Below are positions 1-8,296 of a stretch of DNA of 14,679 nucleotides, one piece after another. The position numbers were made by a program, and so were the translations under genes. This DNA comes from Gammaproteobacteria bacterium (GTDB taxonomy: Bacteria > Pseudomonadota > Gammaproteobacteria > Pseudomonadales > Azotimanducaceae): contig JAPOYW010000402.1 of NCBI GenBank assembly GCA_026706425.1, forward strand, positions 1 through 14,679, in the 5' to 3' direction. Position 1 is the first letter of the stretch. Each line of letters opens with the position of its first letter. The notes under the pieces were generated by a model. It searched no databases. It was given only the letters and a program-made list of their open reading frames with translations, and had not been told where the DNA came from.

Positions 1-1907
1 GGTACGAAGCTGCCGGTGTGCGCCAGCAGGGTGATCAACGCCGCCTGCCGCATGTAGGTGGACTTGCCGCCCATGTTGGGGCCGGTGACGATCAGAAGAC
101 GGCGCGAGTCGGATAGTGCCAAGTCGTTCGGCACGAAGGGCTCGGTGGACTCCGCTTCGACCACCGGGTGCCGGCCGCCCTCGATGACGAGGCCGGGTTC
201 GTCGGTCAGAATGGGCCTGGCGAACCGGTAGCGGTCGGCCGCGATGGCGAATGCATTGAGCACGTCCAGCCGGGCGAGTTCCCGCGCGGCGGCGCGCAGG
301 CCGTCGAGACTGGTCTGCAGGCGCGTCATCAGGGCGTCGTACAGGAACCGCTCGCGCCTCAATGCCTGCGCTTGGCTGGTCAAGGCTTCGTCTTCGAACC
401 GCTTCAGCTCCGGCATGATGAAGCGCTCGGCGTTCTTCAACGTTTGACGGCGTACGTATTCCGGAGGCATGTCGGCGGCGGCGGCCGCCCGGCTCGCCTC
501 GATGTAGTAGCCGTGCACCCGGTTGTAGCCGACCTTGAGATTCGCGATGCCGGTCCGCCGTCGTTCGCGGGCTTCCAGGTCGGCGAGCCATTCCGCCGCG
601 TTCTCGGTCAAGTCCTTCAGGCGATCCAGTTCCCCGTCGTAGCCACGGGCGAACACCCCGCCGTCGCGAATGGTGGCCGGTGGATCGTCTACCAGCGCGG
701 CCCCGAGTTCGTCGTATTCGGCGTCGAACGGCGGCAGGGCGTCGAAACGCCGGGACAGCTCCGGGTCTCCGAGATCGGCGACCAGACCGTTCAAGCGGGG
801 CATTGAGGCGAGCGCCTGGCGCAGCCTGCCGAGATCCCGGGGCGAGGCGTTGCCGAGCGCGATGCGGCTGGTGATACGTTCCATGTCGCCGATGTCCGCT
901 AGTACATCGGCGAACCCGGGGGCAGCCGCGCGGTCGAGAATCGCGGCCACGATCGCCTGCCGGTGGCCGAGCGCTTGGTGGTCCCTGACGGGGGCGTTCA
1001 GCCATGACTTCAAGAGCCTCGCTCCCATGGCCGTGGCCGTGTGGTTCATCACCGAGAACACGGTGCCGGCGGACTCGCCGTCGAGACGGCGTTCGATCTC
1101 CAGGTTGCGCCGGGTTTGGGCGTCCATGACCACCGTGTCGGTTTCGGCGATCCGGTTCAGCCGGTCGACGAATTCGAGATCCTGGCAGCGCGCCGCCTGC
1201 GCGTAGCGCAGCACCGCCGATGCCGCGCCGACCGCGGCGTCCGACGGCTCGAGTCCGAACGCGCCGAGGTCGGCGACCCGGAAATGATCCGCCAGGTGGC
1301 GGAAGCCGAGTTCGTTGTCGAATTCCAGCGAGTCGCGCGTCTGCTGAGGGGTCTCGCCGTCGATGTCGATCCGCTCCGGAACGAGTACCTCGGCCGGCCG
1401 CAGCCGGGCCAGCAGGGCGTCGAGTTCGGCACGACCCGATGCCCCGCTGAACGAAAACTCCCCGGACGCCAGGTTCAACCACGCAACGCCGAATCCGGTG
1501 GATGCTGGATTGACCCCGGCGAGCACGCTTTCCCGTTCCGGGGCGAGCAGGCCGTCCTCCGCCAGCGTGCCGGGCGTAACGACACGCTGCACCCGCCTTT
1601 CGACGGGACCTCGGGACGTGGCCGGATCGCCGATCTGCTCGCAGATGGCGACGGCCTGGCCTGCCTCCACCAGCTTGCCCAGGTAGCCGTCGACCGCATG
1701 GAACGGCACGCCCGCCATGGGGATGGGATTCCCGGCGGATTGCCCGCGCGCAGTGAGCGTGATGTCGAGCAGTCCTGCGGCGCGCTTTGCATCGTCGTAG
1801 AACAGTTCGTAGAAATCGCCCATCCGGTAGAACAGCAGGGTGTCCGGATACTGCGCCTTGATGCTCAGGTACTGCTGCATCACGGGCGTGTGCGCGGTGA
1901 GATCCAT
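1..1907 (-). CDS. mutS: DNA mismatch repair protein MutS (partial, C-terminus beyond window)
   Basis: MutS binds base mismatches and small loops in the cytoplasm and starts methyl-directed repair with MutL. Reading the complement from the ATG at 1907 gives 635 codons without a stop before the window edge. The mismatch-wedge motif Phe-Tyr-Glu is at residues 32-34, inside YRMGDFYELF. The Walker A motif GPNMGGKS is at residues 609-616, close to its place in the E. coli protein (about 850 residues). What is missing is the rest of the ATPase domain (Walker B, signature) and the dimerisation tail. I sampled the frame for stops and found none, so the part seen looks intact. No clear Shine-Dalgarno sequence precedes the ATG, and a 21-bp hairpin lies 22 bases upstream of it. 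The gene is divergent from recA. Confidence 0.97.
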   Translation of the reverse strand, partial: MDLTAHTPVMQQYLSIKAQYPDTLLFYRMGDFYELFYDDAKRAAGLLDITLTARGQSAGNPIPMAGVPFHAVDGYLGKLVEAGQAVAICEQIGDPATSRGPVERRVQRVVTPGTLAEDGLLAPERESVLAGVNPASTGFGVAWLNLASGEFSFSGASGRAELDALLARLRPAEVLVPERIDIDGETPQQTRDSLEFDNELGFRHLADHFRVADLGAFGLEPSDAAVGAASAVLRYAQAARCQDLEFVDRLNRIAETDTVVMDAQTRRNLEIERRLDGESAGTVFSVMNHTATAMGARLLKSWLNAPVRDHQALGHRQAIVAAILDRAAAPGFADVLADIGDMERITSRIALGNASPRDLGRLRQALASMPRLNGLVADLGDPELSRRFDALPPFDAEYDELGAALVDDPPATIRDGGVFARGYDGELDRLKDLTENAAEWLADLEARERRRTGIANLKVGYNRVHGYYIEASRAAAAADMPPEYVRRQTLKNAERFIMPELKRFEDEALTSQAQALRRERFLYDALMTRLQTSLDGLRAAARELARLDVLNAFAIAADRYRFARPILTDEPGLVIEGGRHPVVEAESTEPFVPNDLALSDSRRLLIVTGPNMGGKSTYMRQAALITLLAHTGSFV

Positions 1908-1928
1908 GTCGCGAGAGCGTAACCGTCG

Positions 1929-1949
1929 GGGACGGGCTTGTCCCGTCCC
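1929..1949. repeat. CTTGT-loop hairpin, copy 1 (REP-like)
   Basis: A perfect 8-bp inverted repeat (GGGACGGG / CCCGTCCC) encloses a CTTGT loop, with a possible extra G-T pair at 1928/1950. A second element with the same loop and outer arm but different inner arm bases is at 3811-3831, and a decayed relative is at 8199-8220. It lies between mutS and recA, in what would be the mutS 5' leader if transcription starts further upstream. It has no T-tract, so it is not a standard intrinsic terminator. Confidence 0.7.
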
Positions 1950-2030
1950 TCGGCGCTCTTCGTGCGGATGCCCTATTGTAGGCCGATGACCCGTTTTCGT
2001 GTGCGATTTGGCTGAATTTCGTGTTTTGGC

Positions 2031-2059
2031 TTGACGTCGCTACTGACCAAATATACAGT
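2031..2059 (+). promoter_or_regulatory. recA sigma-70-type promoter
   Basis: A good -35 hexamer, TTGACG, is at 2031-2036. The -10 is less certain: TACAGT (2054-2059) gives a 17-base spacer, and TATACA (2052-2057) gives 15. Either way the -10 lies inside the LexA operator, so LexA binding would block RNA polymerase, as in the E. coli recA promoter where the operator sits between and over the promoter elements. Confidence 0.6.
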
Positions 2060-2060
2060 A
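2041..2060 (+). promoter_or_regulatory. LexA operator (SOS box) of recA
   Basis: TACTG and CAGTA arms flank an AT-rich centre, giving the CTG-N10-CAG form bound by the LexA of Gammaproteobacteria and Betaproteobacteria. Fourteen of the sixteen core positions fit an ideal palindromic operator apart from the CCA in the left half. It lies 47 bases before the recA start and overlaps the -10 region, so recA should be DNA-damage inducible. Confidence 0.85.
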
Positions 2061-2095
2061 CCGGGCAAGCCATTGGTCCTCACCCGAAAACAGCT

Positions 2096-2100
2096 AGGAG
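2096..2100 (+). promoter_or_regulatory. recA ribosome binding site (supports GTG start)
   Basis: AGGAG at 2096-2100 is six bases upstream of the GTG at 2107. This fixes the unusual GTG as the recA start, giving an N-terminus (TDIAKDKERALTAAL) that aligns with other RecA proteins. Confidence 0.8.
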
Positions 2101-2106
2101 ACCCCC

Positions 2107-3192
<1,086 letters not shown>

Positions 3193-3199
3193 GCAGGTC

Positions 3200-3652
3200 G
3201 TGGACGGGGTCGACGAACGCCGCGCAGTTGTCCGCGACGCGGCCGTTCGGCTCTTGGCCCGGCGCGAACACTCGCGATTCGAACTTGCTCGCAAGCTCGG
3301 TAGTCGGGGACATCCGGACGACCTGATCGAAGAGATCGTCAGGAATCTCACCCGTGCCGGTCTGCAGTCCGACGAACGGTTCGCGCAAGTCTTCGTCCGC
3401 TCGGCACTGGGGCGCGGACAAGGACCGTTGAAGATCCGTGCCGGTCTTGCCGAACGCGGCGTCGACAGCGCCATCGCGTCGGTCTACTTCAACCTCGACG
3501 CGGACGAATGGAGCGAGCGTGCGGCCAGCGCATTGCGCAAGCGCTTCGGATCGACGCCGGTGGAAAACCGCGCGGAATGGGCGAGAAGAGCGCGATTCCT
3601 AGCCGGTCGCGGATTCTCGTCCGATGTCGTGGCCAAGGTGCTCGGCTCGTAG
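3200..3652 (+). CDS. recX: Regulatory protein RecX
   Basis: RecX binds RecA filaments and inhibits their extension and ATPase activity. The 150-residue protein shows the family pattern: an N-terminal ARREHSRFELARKL helix pair, then SDERFAQVFVRS, then GRGQGPLKIRAGLAERGV. Three-helix repeats of this kind are characteristic, and the length is normal for RecX. The GTG at 3200 is 8 bases after the recA stop, and the AGG bases of its likely ribosome site overlap that stop codon, which suggests translational coupling. It shares the LexA-controlled recA transcript by position. ATG-initiated alternatives would cut off the first conserved helix. Confidence 0.93.
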   Translation: MDGVDERRAVVRDAAVRLLARREHSRFELARKLGSRGHPDDLIEEIVRNLTRAGLQSDERFAQVFVRSALGRGQGPLKIRAGLAERGVDSAIASVYFNLDADEWSERAASALRKRFGSTPVENRAEWARRARFLAGRGFSSDVVAKVLGS

Positions 3653-3755
3653 GGAGAGGGCCCGTAGCGCCCCAGTGCCGCCCCGACCGCGTCGGCAACG
3701 ACGCGCCTTCGCTCCGCTGTGCGTCGGGTCGCCTCGGGCCCAGCCCCGCCGTCGA

Positions 3756-3808
3756 TCATGGAACATTCTCCGCAGGGCGCGATGCGCCCTTCGTCGGATG
3801 TTCCATGA
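3756..3808. repeat. Nested inverted repeat upstream of alaS
   Basis: Eleven-base arms TCATGGAACAT (3756-3766) and ATGTTCCATGA (3798-3808) are perfectly complementary. Between them is a second perfect hairpin, AGGGCGC / GCGCCCT with a three-base GAT loop (3774-3790). The arrangement can form a two-stage stem-loop in RNA or a cruciform in DNA. Its function is unknown. Confidence 0.75.
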
Positions 3809-3810
3809 AG

Positions 3811-3831
3811 GGGACGCCCTTGTGGCGTCCC
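3811..3831. repeat. CTTGT-loop hairpin, copy 2 (REP-like)
   Basis: GGGACGCC (3811-3818) and GGCGTCCC (3824-3831) form a perfect 8-bp stem around a CTTGT loop. Compared with copy 1 at 1929-1949, the two base pairs next to the loop are swapped (GG/CC there, CC/GG here) while pairing is kept. It immediately follows the nested inverted repeat. Confidence 0.7.
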
Positions 3832-3866
3832 GTGCCGTTCGACATGCAACCGTGGCCGGCGAACCC

Positions 3867-3876
3867 AAGTATACTT
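3867..3876 (+). promoter_or_regulatory. Candidate alaS -10 region within a palindrome
   Basis: TATACT at 3870-3875 is a close match to a sigma-70 -10 hexamer and lies about 30 bases before the alaS ATG. It sits in the perfect palindrome AAGTATACTT. No convincing -35 hexamer is found 16-18 bases upstream, so this is a tentative call. E. coli AlaRS represses its own gene at a promoter palindrome; whether that happens here is only a guess. Confidence 0.35.
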
Positions 3877-3904
3877 CCCGCCCTTTTTCGTACCGGCCCG
3901 GGTC

Positions 3905-6514
3905 ATGAAGACCGACGAGATTCGCGCTGCCTATCTCGGTTTTTTCGAGCAACGCGGTCACCGTGTGGTGCCGTCGAGTTCGCTGGTGCCGGGGAACGAT
4001 CCGACGCTGCTCTTCACGAATTCCGGAATGGTCCAGTTCAAGGACGCCCTGACCGGACGCGAGCGGTTGGACTTCCAGCGCGCGGTCAGTTGCCAGCGCT
4101 GCGTCCGGGCTGGTGGCAAGCACAACGACCTGGAGAACGTCGGCTACACCGCCCGACATCAGACCCTCTTCGAGATGCTTGGCAATTTCTCCTTCGGCGA
4201 CTATTTCAAGGAGGACGCCATCACGTGGGCCTGGGAGTTTGTTACCGAAGTACTCGCACTCGCCAAGGACCGTCTGTGGGTCACCGTCCATCCGAGTGAC
4301 GACGAGGCCCGGGAGATCTGGACCCGCAAGATCGGCATCCCATCGGAGCGGGTCGTCGATCACGCGGACAATTTCTGGGCGATGGGCGACACCGGGCCCT
4401 GCGGACCGGACTCCGAACTCTTCTACGACTTGGGTCCCGAGGTGGCCGGCGGCCCTCCGGGTTCGGCCGACGAAGACGGCGACCGGTACTCCGAGTTCTG
4501 GAATCTCGTGTTCCCCCAATACGACCGCGCGGCCGACGGGACCTTGTCGCCCCTGGCGATGCCGGGCGTCGACACGGGCATGGGGCTCGAACGGGTCGCC
4601 GCCATCGTCCAGGGTGTCACCAGCAACTACGAGATTGACCTGTTGAGAAAACTCGTGGTGCGCGCCGGGCGGCTTGCGGGAATGGGGGACGAGACGGCAA
4701 TGCTCGCCAACCCCTCGCTGCGGGTGATTGCCGATCATGCGCGTGCCGCGACGTTTCTCATCGGCGACGGCGTCCTGCCCGGCAACGAAGACCGTGCCTA
4801 TGTGTTGCGGCGCATCGTTCGTCGGGGTCTGCGGCACGGGTACAAGCTCGACATCCGCGAACCCTTCTTCCACCAGTTGGTCGGCCCCGTCGTTGACCTC
4901 ATGGGTGATGCGTACCCGGGCATTGCCGCAGCCGCGGACCGGATCGCCGAGGCCGTCGCGGACGAGGAGCGGCGTTTCGCGGACACCCTGAGGTCTGGCA
5001 TGGCACTCCTCGACGGGGCGATCGCCCGTCTAAAGGACAAGACCATCCCGGGCGGCATCGTATTCAAGCTCTACGACACCTATGGCTTTCCGGCGGATCT
5101 CACTGCGGATGTTGCCCGCGAACGGGGCCTGACCGTCGACCAGGCCGGTTTCGACCAAGCCATGGAAGCCCAGCGGGCACGAGGCCGCGCGGCCGCACGG
5201 TTCAGCGCCAATCTGGAACAGAGCATCCGCGTCCACTCGAAGGTCGAGTTCTCGGGGTACATGCACCGCGAGGGCCAGGCCAACGTCTTAGGCATGTACG
5301 AGGGCGATGTCGAAGTCGACACGCTTGAGGCGGGCGCCACGGGCGTGGTCCTGTTGGACGAGACGCCCTTCTACGCCGAGGCCGGCGGACAAGTTGGCGA
5401 TACGGGTGAGATCCGCGCCGAAGGCGGCGTTCGATTCGAGGTCGAGGACACGACGCGCGCTGGCGACCAGCACCTGCACCATGGCCGGGTCCTGACGGGT
5501 GCCCTGCGGCGGGGAGACACGGTCGTCGCCGCCATCGACATGGACCGGCGTCAGGACATCGTGCTCAACCACTCCGCGACGCACCTCCTCCATGCCGCGT
5601 TGCGCGAGGTCCTGGGCAGCCACGTGGAACAGAAGGGTTCGCTGGTCGCTCCGGACCGGTTGCGTTTCGACTTCAGCCATCCCAAACCGGTGGCCACCGA
5701 GGAACTCGTGCGAATCGAGAACCTTGTCAACGAGCGGATTCGGGCCAATACCGAAACACTCGTCGAGGTCATGGACTTCGAGGATGCAATCGACAAGGGT
5801 GCGATCGCGCTTTTCGGCGAGAAATACGCGGATCGCGTGCGCGTTCTCAGCATGGGCGAGGGCTTCTCGGTGGAACTCTGTGGCGGAACGCATGTCGCGA
5901 GGTCCGGCGACGTCGGGGTCTTCCACATCATCTCGGAGGAAGGTGTCGCTGCGGGCGTGCGGCGCATCGAAGCCCTCACCGGTGCCCACGCGCTGGCCTG
6001 GTTCACCGATACGGAGCGCCAACTCGACACGGTTGCCGCGACCGTGCGCAGCCAGCGGGGCGACGTCGACGCCCGGGTGCGTCAGTTGGCCGAACGGGCA
6101 CGGGCGCTCGAACGGGAAGTGGACGCCCTGAACGCCAAGTTGGCCGCCGGCCGCGGCGCGGATCTCGCCGAGGCGGCCGTGGACGTCAACGGCATTCGTG
6201 TCTTGGCTGCAACGGTGGACGGCGATCCGAAGTCACTGCCGGCGACCATGGACACGCTGCGCGACCGGCTGGGCGATGCCCTCGTGGTGCTGGCCCATGT
6301 GGGTGACACTGTCAGCCTGATCGCGGGTGCCAGCAAGAACGTGTCGTCCAGGGTGGCGGCTAACGATACGTTGCGATTCGTGGCCGACCAGGTCGGTGCC
6401 CGGGGTGGCGGTCGTGCTGAGATGGCCCGGGCGGGCGGTGGCGATCGTCCGGAAAAACTCGACGCAGCGCTTGCTTCCCTGGCCGACTGGGTACGCGGGC
6501 GTATCGCGTCCTAA
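3905..6514 (+). CDS. alaS: Alanine--tRNA ligase (AlaRS)
   Basis: This cytoplasmic enzyme attaches alanine to tRNA-Ala and clears mischarged Ser- and Gly-tRNA-Ala. The 869-residue length is normal (about 875 in E. coli). The class II catalytic core shows RHQTLFEMLGNFSFGDYF (E90-D99 region) and motif 3 GMGLER around residues 225-230. The editing domain carries the metal-binding HSATH (H556, H560) and CGGTH (C659, H663). A charged coiled-coil-like stretch spans about 705-755, followed by the C-Ala domain with the glycine-rich GARGGGR. All key residues are present. No strong ribosome site precedes the ATG at 3905. lysC starts 4 bases after the stop, so the two genes are probably one transcription unit. 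Confidence 0.98.
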   Translation: MKTDEIRAAYLGFFEQRGHRVVPSSSLVPGNDPTLLFTNSGMVQFKDALTGRERLDFQRAVSCQRCVRAGGKHNDLENVGYTARHQTLFEMLGNFSFGDYFKEDAITWAWEFVTEVLALAKDRLWVTVHPSDDEAREIWTRKIGIPSERVVDHADNFWAMGDTGPCGPDSELFYDLGPEVAGGPPGSADEDGDRYSEFWNLVFPQYDRAADGTLSPLAMPGVDTGMGLERVAAIVQGVTSNYEIDLLRKLVVRAGRLAGMGDETAMLANPSLRVIADHARAATFLIGDGVLPGNEDRAYVLRRIVRRGLRHGYKLDIREPFFHQLVGPVVDLMGDAYPGIAAAADRIAEAVADEERRFADTLRSGMALLDGAIARLKDKTIPGGIVFKLYDTYGFPADLTADVARERGLTVDQAGFDQAMEAQRARGRAAARFSANLEQSIRVHSKVEFSGYMHREGQANVLGMYEGDVEVDTLEAGATGVVLLDETPFYAEAGGQVGDTGEIRAEGGVRFEVEDTTRAGDQHLHHGRVLTGALRRGDTVVAAIDMDRRQDIVLNHSATHLLHAALREVLGSHVEQKGSLVAPDRLRFDFSHPKPVATEELVRIENLVNERIRANTETLVEVMDFEDAIDKGAIALFGEKYADRVRVLSMGEGFSVELCGGTHVARSGDVGVFHIISEEGVAAGVRRIEALTGAHALAWFTDTERQLDTVAATVRSQRGDVDARVRQLAERARALEREVDALNAKLAAGRGADLAEAAVDVNGIRVLAATVDGDPKSLPATMDTLRDRLGDALVVLAHVGDTVSLIAGASKNVSSRVAANDTLRFVADQVGARGGGRAEMARAGGGDRPEKLDAALASLADWVRGRIAS

Positions 6515-6518
6515 CCCC

Positions 6519-7757
6519 ATGTCTCGCTTGCTGGTGCAGAAGTTCGGCGGCACGTCCGTGCGCGACATCGAACGCGTCAACGCCGTGGCCGACCGGGTCG
6601 CGGCGAGTGTCGAAGCCGGCGACTGCGTCGTCGTGGTCGTCTCCGCCATGGCTGGAGAGACAGACCGCCTGGAGGGGCTCGGCTTCGAGGTGGTCCCGCG
6701 TCCCCCGCCTAGGGAAATGGACGTTCTGCTCTCGGCTGGCGAACAGGTCTCCGTCGCTTTGCTCTCCATGGCCCTGATGGAACGCGGGTGCCGGGCCAGT
6801 TCGCGGCTTGCGCTGCAGATCGGCATCCGTACCGACGACAACCACACCAAGGCGCGCATCGAGCGTATCGACGTGGACGGTCTGAATGCCGACCTCGCAG
6901 GGGGAGTGACCCCCGTTGTTGCCGGCTTCCAGGGAATCGCGCCCAACGGGGACATCACCACGTTCGGCCGCGGCGGCTCGGACACCACGGCCGTCGCGAT
7001 CGCTGCCGCCATCAAGGCCGACGAGTGCCAGATCTATACGGACGTCGAAGGCGTGTATACGGCCGACCCCCGCATCGTGGAGAACGCCCGGCGCCTGGAC
7101 GCGGTCACCTTCGAGGAGATGCTGGAACTCGCCAGTCTCGGAGCCAAGGTACTGCACTCGCGTTCGGTCGAGTTCGTTGGCAAGTACGGCGTGCCGCTCC
7201 GGGTCATGTCGAGCTTCGACGAGGGTCCCGGTACCCTCATCACGACGGAGGAGAACACCATGGAACAACCACTCGTCTCCGGACTCGCCTACGCCCGCGA
7301 CGAGGCCAAGCTAACGGTTCTCGGGGTGCCCGACGTGCCGGGGGTGGCATCGAAGATTCTCGGTCCCGTCGGCGCAGCCTCCATCGAAGTGGACATGATC
7401 GTGCAGAACACGGGCGCCGACGGTTCCACCGACCTGACGTTCACCGTTCGGCGCGCCGACTACGAACGCGCGCGCGAGATTCTGGCCGGGATCCGGGAGA
7501 CCCTCGGCGCCCGGGGGGTCGAAGGCGACGACCGCATTGCCAAGGTGTCCGCGGTCGGAGTCGGCATGAAGTCCCACGCGGGTGTCGCGACCCGCATGTT
7601 TGACGCCTTGGCGGCGGAGAACATCAACATCCAGATGATCTCTACGTCGGAGATCAAGATCTCGGTCGTCGTGGCGGAGCGCTACCTCGAACTGGCGGTG
7701 CGTGCCATCCACGACGCGTTCGGGCTTGGCGACGCAACGGCTGTGGAGGACGACTGA
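6519..7757 (+). CDS. lysC: Aspartate kinase (aspartokinase), lysine-sensitive type
   Basis: Aspartate kinase phosphorylates L-aspartate, the committed step to lysine, methionine, threonine and diaminopimelate. The 412-residue protein has KFGGTSV at residues 8-14, a conserved LLSAGEQVSVALL segment, and the phosphate-binding GRGGSDTTA starting at 150. Two ACT domains follow (about 264-335 and 345-410), containing DVPGVASKILGPV and NINIQMISTSEIKISVVV. The start at 6519 has no Shine-Dalgarno site and lies 4 bases after the alaS stop, suggesting coupling to alaS. Codon 248 is an ATG with a strong internal ribosome site, so a separate ACT-only beta subunit of 165 residues is likely, as in the alpha2-beta2 aspartokinases. 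It is monofunctional, with no homoserine dehydrogenase domain. Confidence 0.95.
   Translation: MSRLLVQKFGGTSVRDIERVNAVADRVAASVEAGDCVVVVVSAMAGETDRLEGLGFEVVPRPPPREMDVLLSAGEQVSVALLSMALMERGCRASSRLALQIGIRTDDNHTKARIERIDVDGLNADLAGGVTPVVAGFQGIAPNGDITTFGRGGSDTTAVAIAAAIKADECQIYTDVEGVYTADPRIVENARRLDAVTFEEMLELASLGAKVLHSRSVEFVGKYGVPLRVMSSFDEGPGTLITTEENTMEQPLVSGLAYARDEAKLTVLGVPDVPGVASKILGPVGAASIEVDMIVQNTGADGSTDLTFTVRRADYERAREILAGIRETLGARGVEGDDRIAKVSAVGVGMKSHAGVATRMFDALAAENINIQMISTSEIKISVVVAERYLELAVRAIHDAFGLGDATAVEDD
7247..7262 (+). promoter_or_regulatory. Internal ribosome site and start for aspartokinase beta subunit
   Basis: GGAGGAG at 7247-7253 lies six bases upstream of an in-frame ATG (7260-7262, Met248 of LysC). 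Translation from there would give a 165-residue protein made of only the two ACT domains (7260-7757). In Bacillus and Corynebacterium aspartokinases the beta subunit starts at an equivalent place (near residue 250). This site is much stronger than the one at the gene's own start. Confidence 0.65.
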
Positions 7758-8001
7758 ACAAAGTTGTGGGTTGCCTGTGGAAAACACCGGAACAAGGGGT
7801 GTTATGACGGGGCAAAGTAGTCCACAATCGGAAATGACATCGGTCTAGGCGGCTGCCGCCACTACAGAACAAACCAGGTAGACGCCGTGGATCATGCCAA
7901 GGGCACGGACGGCAACGGAAGGATTGCCGCTGTGAGGATGAAGGAAGCGAACATCCAGACACAGGCCATAGGACAAGGACAAAGGCAAGGGAGGTCGGCT
8001 C
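7758..8001 (+). promoter_or_regulatory. lysC-csrA spacer and csrA leader with GGA motifs
   Basis: This 244-base region holds no credible gene. Near lysC is a weak hairpin (AACACC 7783-7788 / GGTGTT 7798-7803) without a T-tract, and GGCGG/CCGCC (7848-7860) forms another. The last 80 bases are rich in GGA: 7921-7923, 7936-7938, 7943-7945, 7971-7973 and 7977-7979, plus the GGGAGG ribosome site. ACAAGGAC around 7974-7980 closely fits the CsrA-binding consensus ACARGGAU. Several GGA motifs up to the ribosome site are typical of csrA autoregulation. I could not identify a convincing promoter. Confidence 0.55.
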
Positions 8002-8199
8002 ATGTTGATCCTAACCAGACGTGTTGGGGAGACTCTCATGATCGGCGACGAAATCACCGTCACCGTCTTGGGCGTCAAGGGCAATCAGGTTCGAGTAGGC
8101 GTCAACGCACCACGCGACGTCGCGGTACATCGGGAAGAGATCTACCAGCGTATTCAGGACGAAGAGCCGGACCGACTGAGTTCAACCGTCGGTTCGTAG
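8002..8199 (+). CDS. csrA: Carbon storage regulator CsrA (RsmA)
   Basis: CsrA is a small dimeric RNA-binding protein that binds GGA motifs in mRNA leaders and controls translation and stability of metabolic, motility and biofilm genes. The 65-residue product begins MLILTRRVGETLMIGDEITVTVLGVKGNQVRVGV and contains the conserved AP(R/K)DVAVHREEIYQRI, including the arginine near residue 44 that contacts RNA. Length is typical (about 61-70). The ribosome site GGGAGG lies seven bases before the ATG. The position after alaS-lysC is conserved in Gammaproteobacteria. A serine tRNA often follows csrA in that group, but none is seen here. Its leader carries several GGA motifs, which suggests autoregulation. 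Confidence 0.97.
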   Translation: MLILTRRVGETLMIGDEITVTVLGVKGNQVRVGVNAPRDVAVHREEIYQRIQDEEPDRLSSTVGS

Positions 8200-8220
8200 G
8201 CGAGGGCCTTGTCCCGTCCC
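8199..8220. repeat. CTTGT hairpin relative, copy 3 (degenerate)
   Basis: Bases 8208-8220 are identical over 13 positions to the loop and right arm of copy 1 (CTTGTCCCGTCCC at 1937-1949). The left arm has diverged, so only a short GGG/CCC stem remains. It begins directly at the csrA stop codon. Confidence 0.5.
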
Positions 8221-8225
8221 GGAGC

Positions 8226-8267
8226 GTCCGTTAGCGTCGCGGGCGACCACGGGTCGCCCCGACGGAC
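8226..8267. terminator. Stem-loop between csrA and hutU
   Basis: GGGCGACC (8241-8248) pairs perfectly with GGTCGCCC (8252-8259) across a three-base ACG loop. An outer GTCCGT/ACGGAC pair (8226-8231, 8262-8267) encloses it. It lies between convergent csrA and the hutU remnant, where a transcription end is expected. There is no T-tract on either side, so it is not a textbook intrinsic terminator. Confidence 0.4.
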
Positions 8268-8296
8268 CTGGCCAGGACCATCCGTAGGGCACGGGC

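Larger units (their letters stand above)
3653..3904. other. recX-alaS spacer rich in inverted repeats
   Basis: This 252-base spacer contains no credible gene. It holds a small GNRA-capped hairpin (3689-3704: GCGTCG, GCAA loop, CGACGC), a nested cruciform (3756-3808), a CTTGT-loop hairpin (3811-3831) and a candidate alaS -10 element (3870-3875). None of the hairpins is followed by a T-run, so recX transcription may run into alaS or end by Rho. Confidence 0.6.

Noticed and set aside
1041..1922. 293-codon plus-strand frame over mutS
   Set aside because: It is antisense to clear MutS coding sequence and has low-complexity arginine- and glycine-rich composition; a shadow frame.
3689..3704. GNRA-capped hairpin as recX terminator
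   Set aside because: The stem is only six base pairs and no T-run follows, so I noted it in the spacer but did not call a terminator.
3599..4873. Long open frame (424 codons) antisense to recX and alaS
   Set aside because: It lies opposite the well-supported alaS, shows no recognisable protein motifs, and is what GC-rich third-position bias produces on the opposite strand.
6360..7268. 302-codon minus-strand frame over lysC
   Set aside because: Antisense to aspartokinase motifs, with no motif of its own.
7776..7784. DnaA-box-like TTTTCCACA on the minus strand after lysC, with other TTGTGG/CCACAA words nearby
   Set aside because: One exact nine-base match and poor neighbours are expected by chance; no AT-rich unwinding region or origin-linked genes (dnaA, dnaN, parAB) are present.
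8200..8296. tRNA gene after csrA
   Set aside because: A serine tRNA often follows csrA in Gammaproteobacteria, but I see no cloverleaf, T-loop GTTCRAN motif or CCA-adjacent acceptor stem here; the space holds hairpins only.
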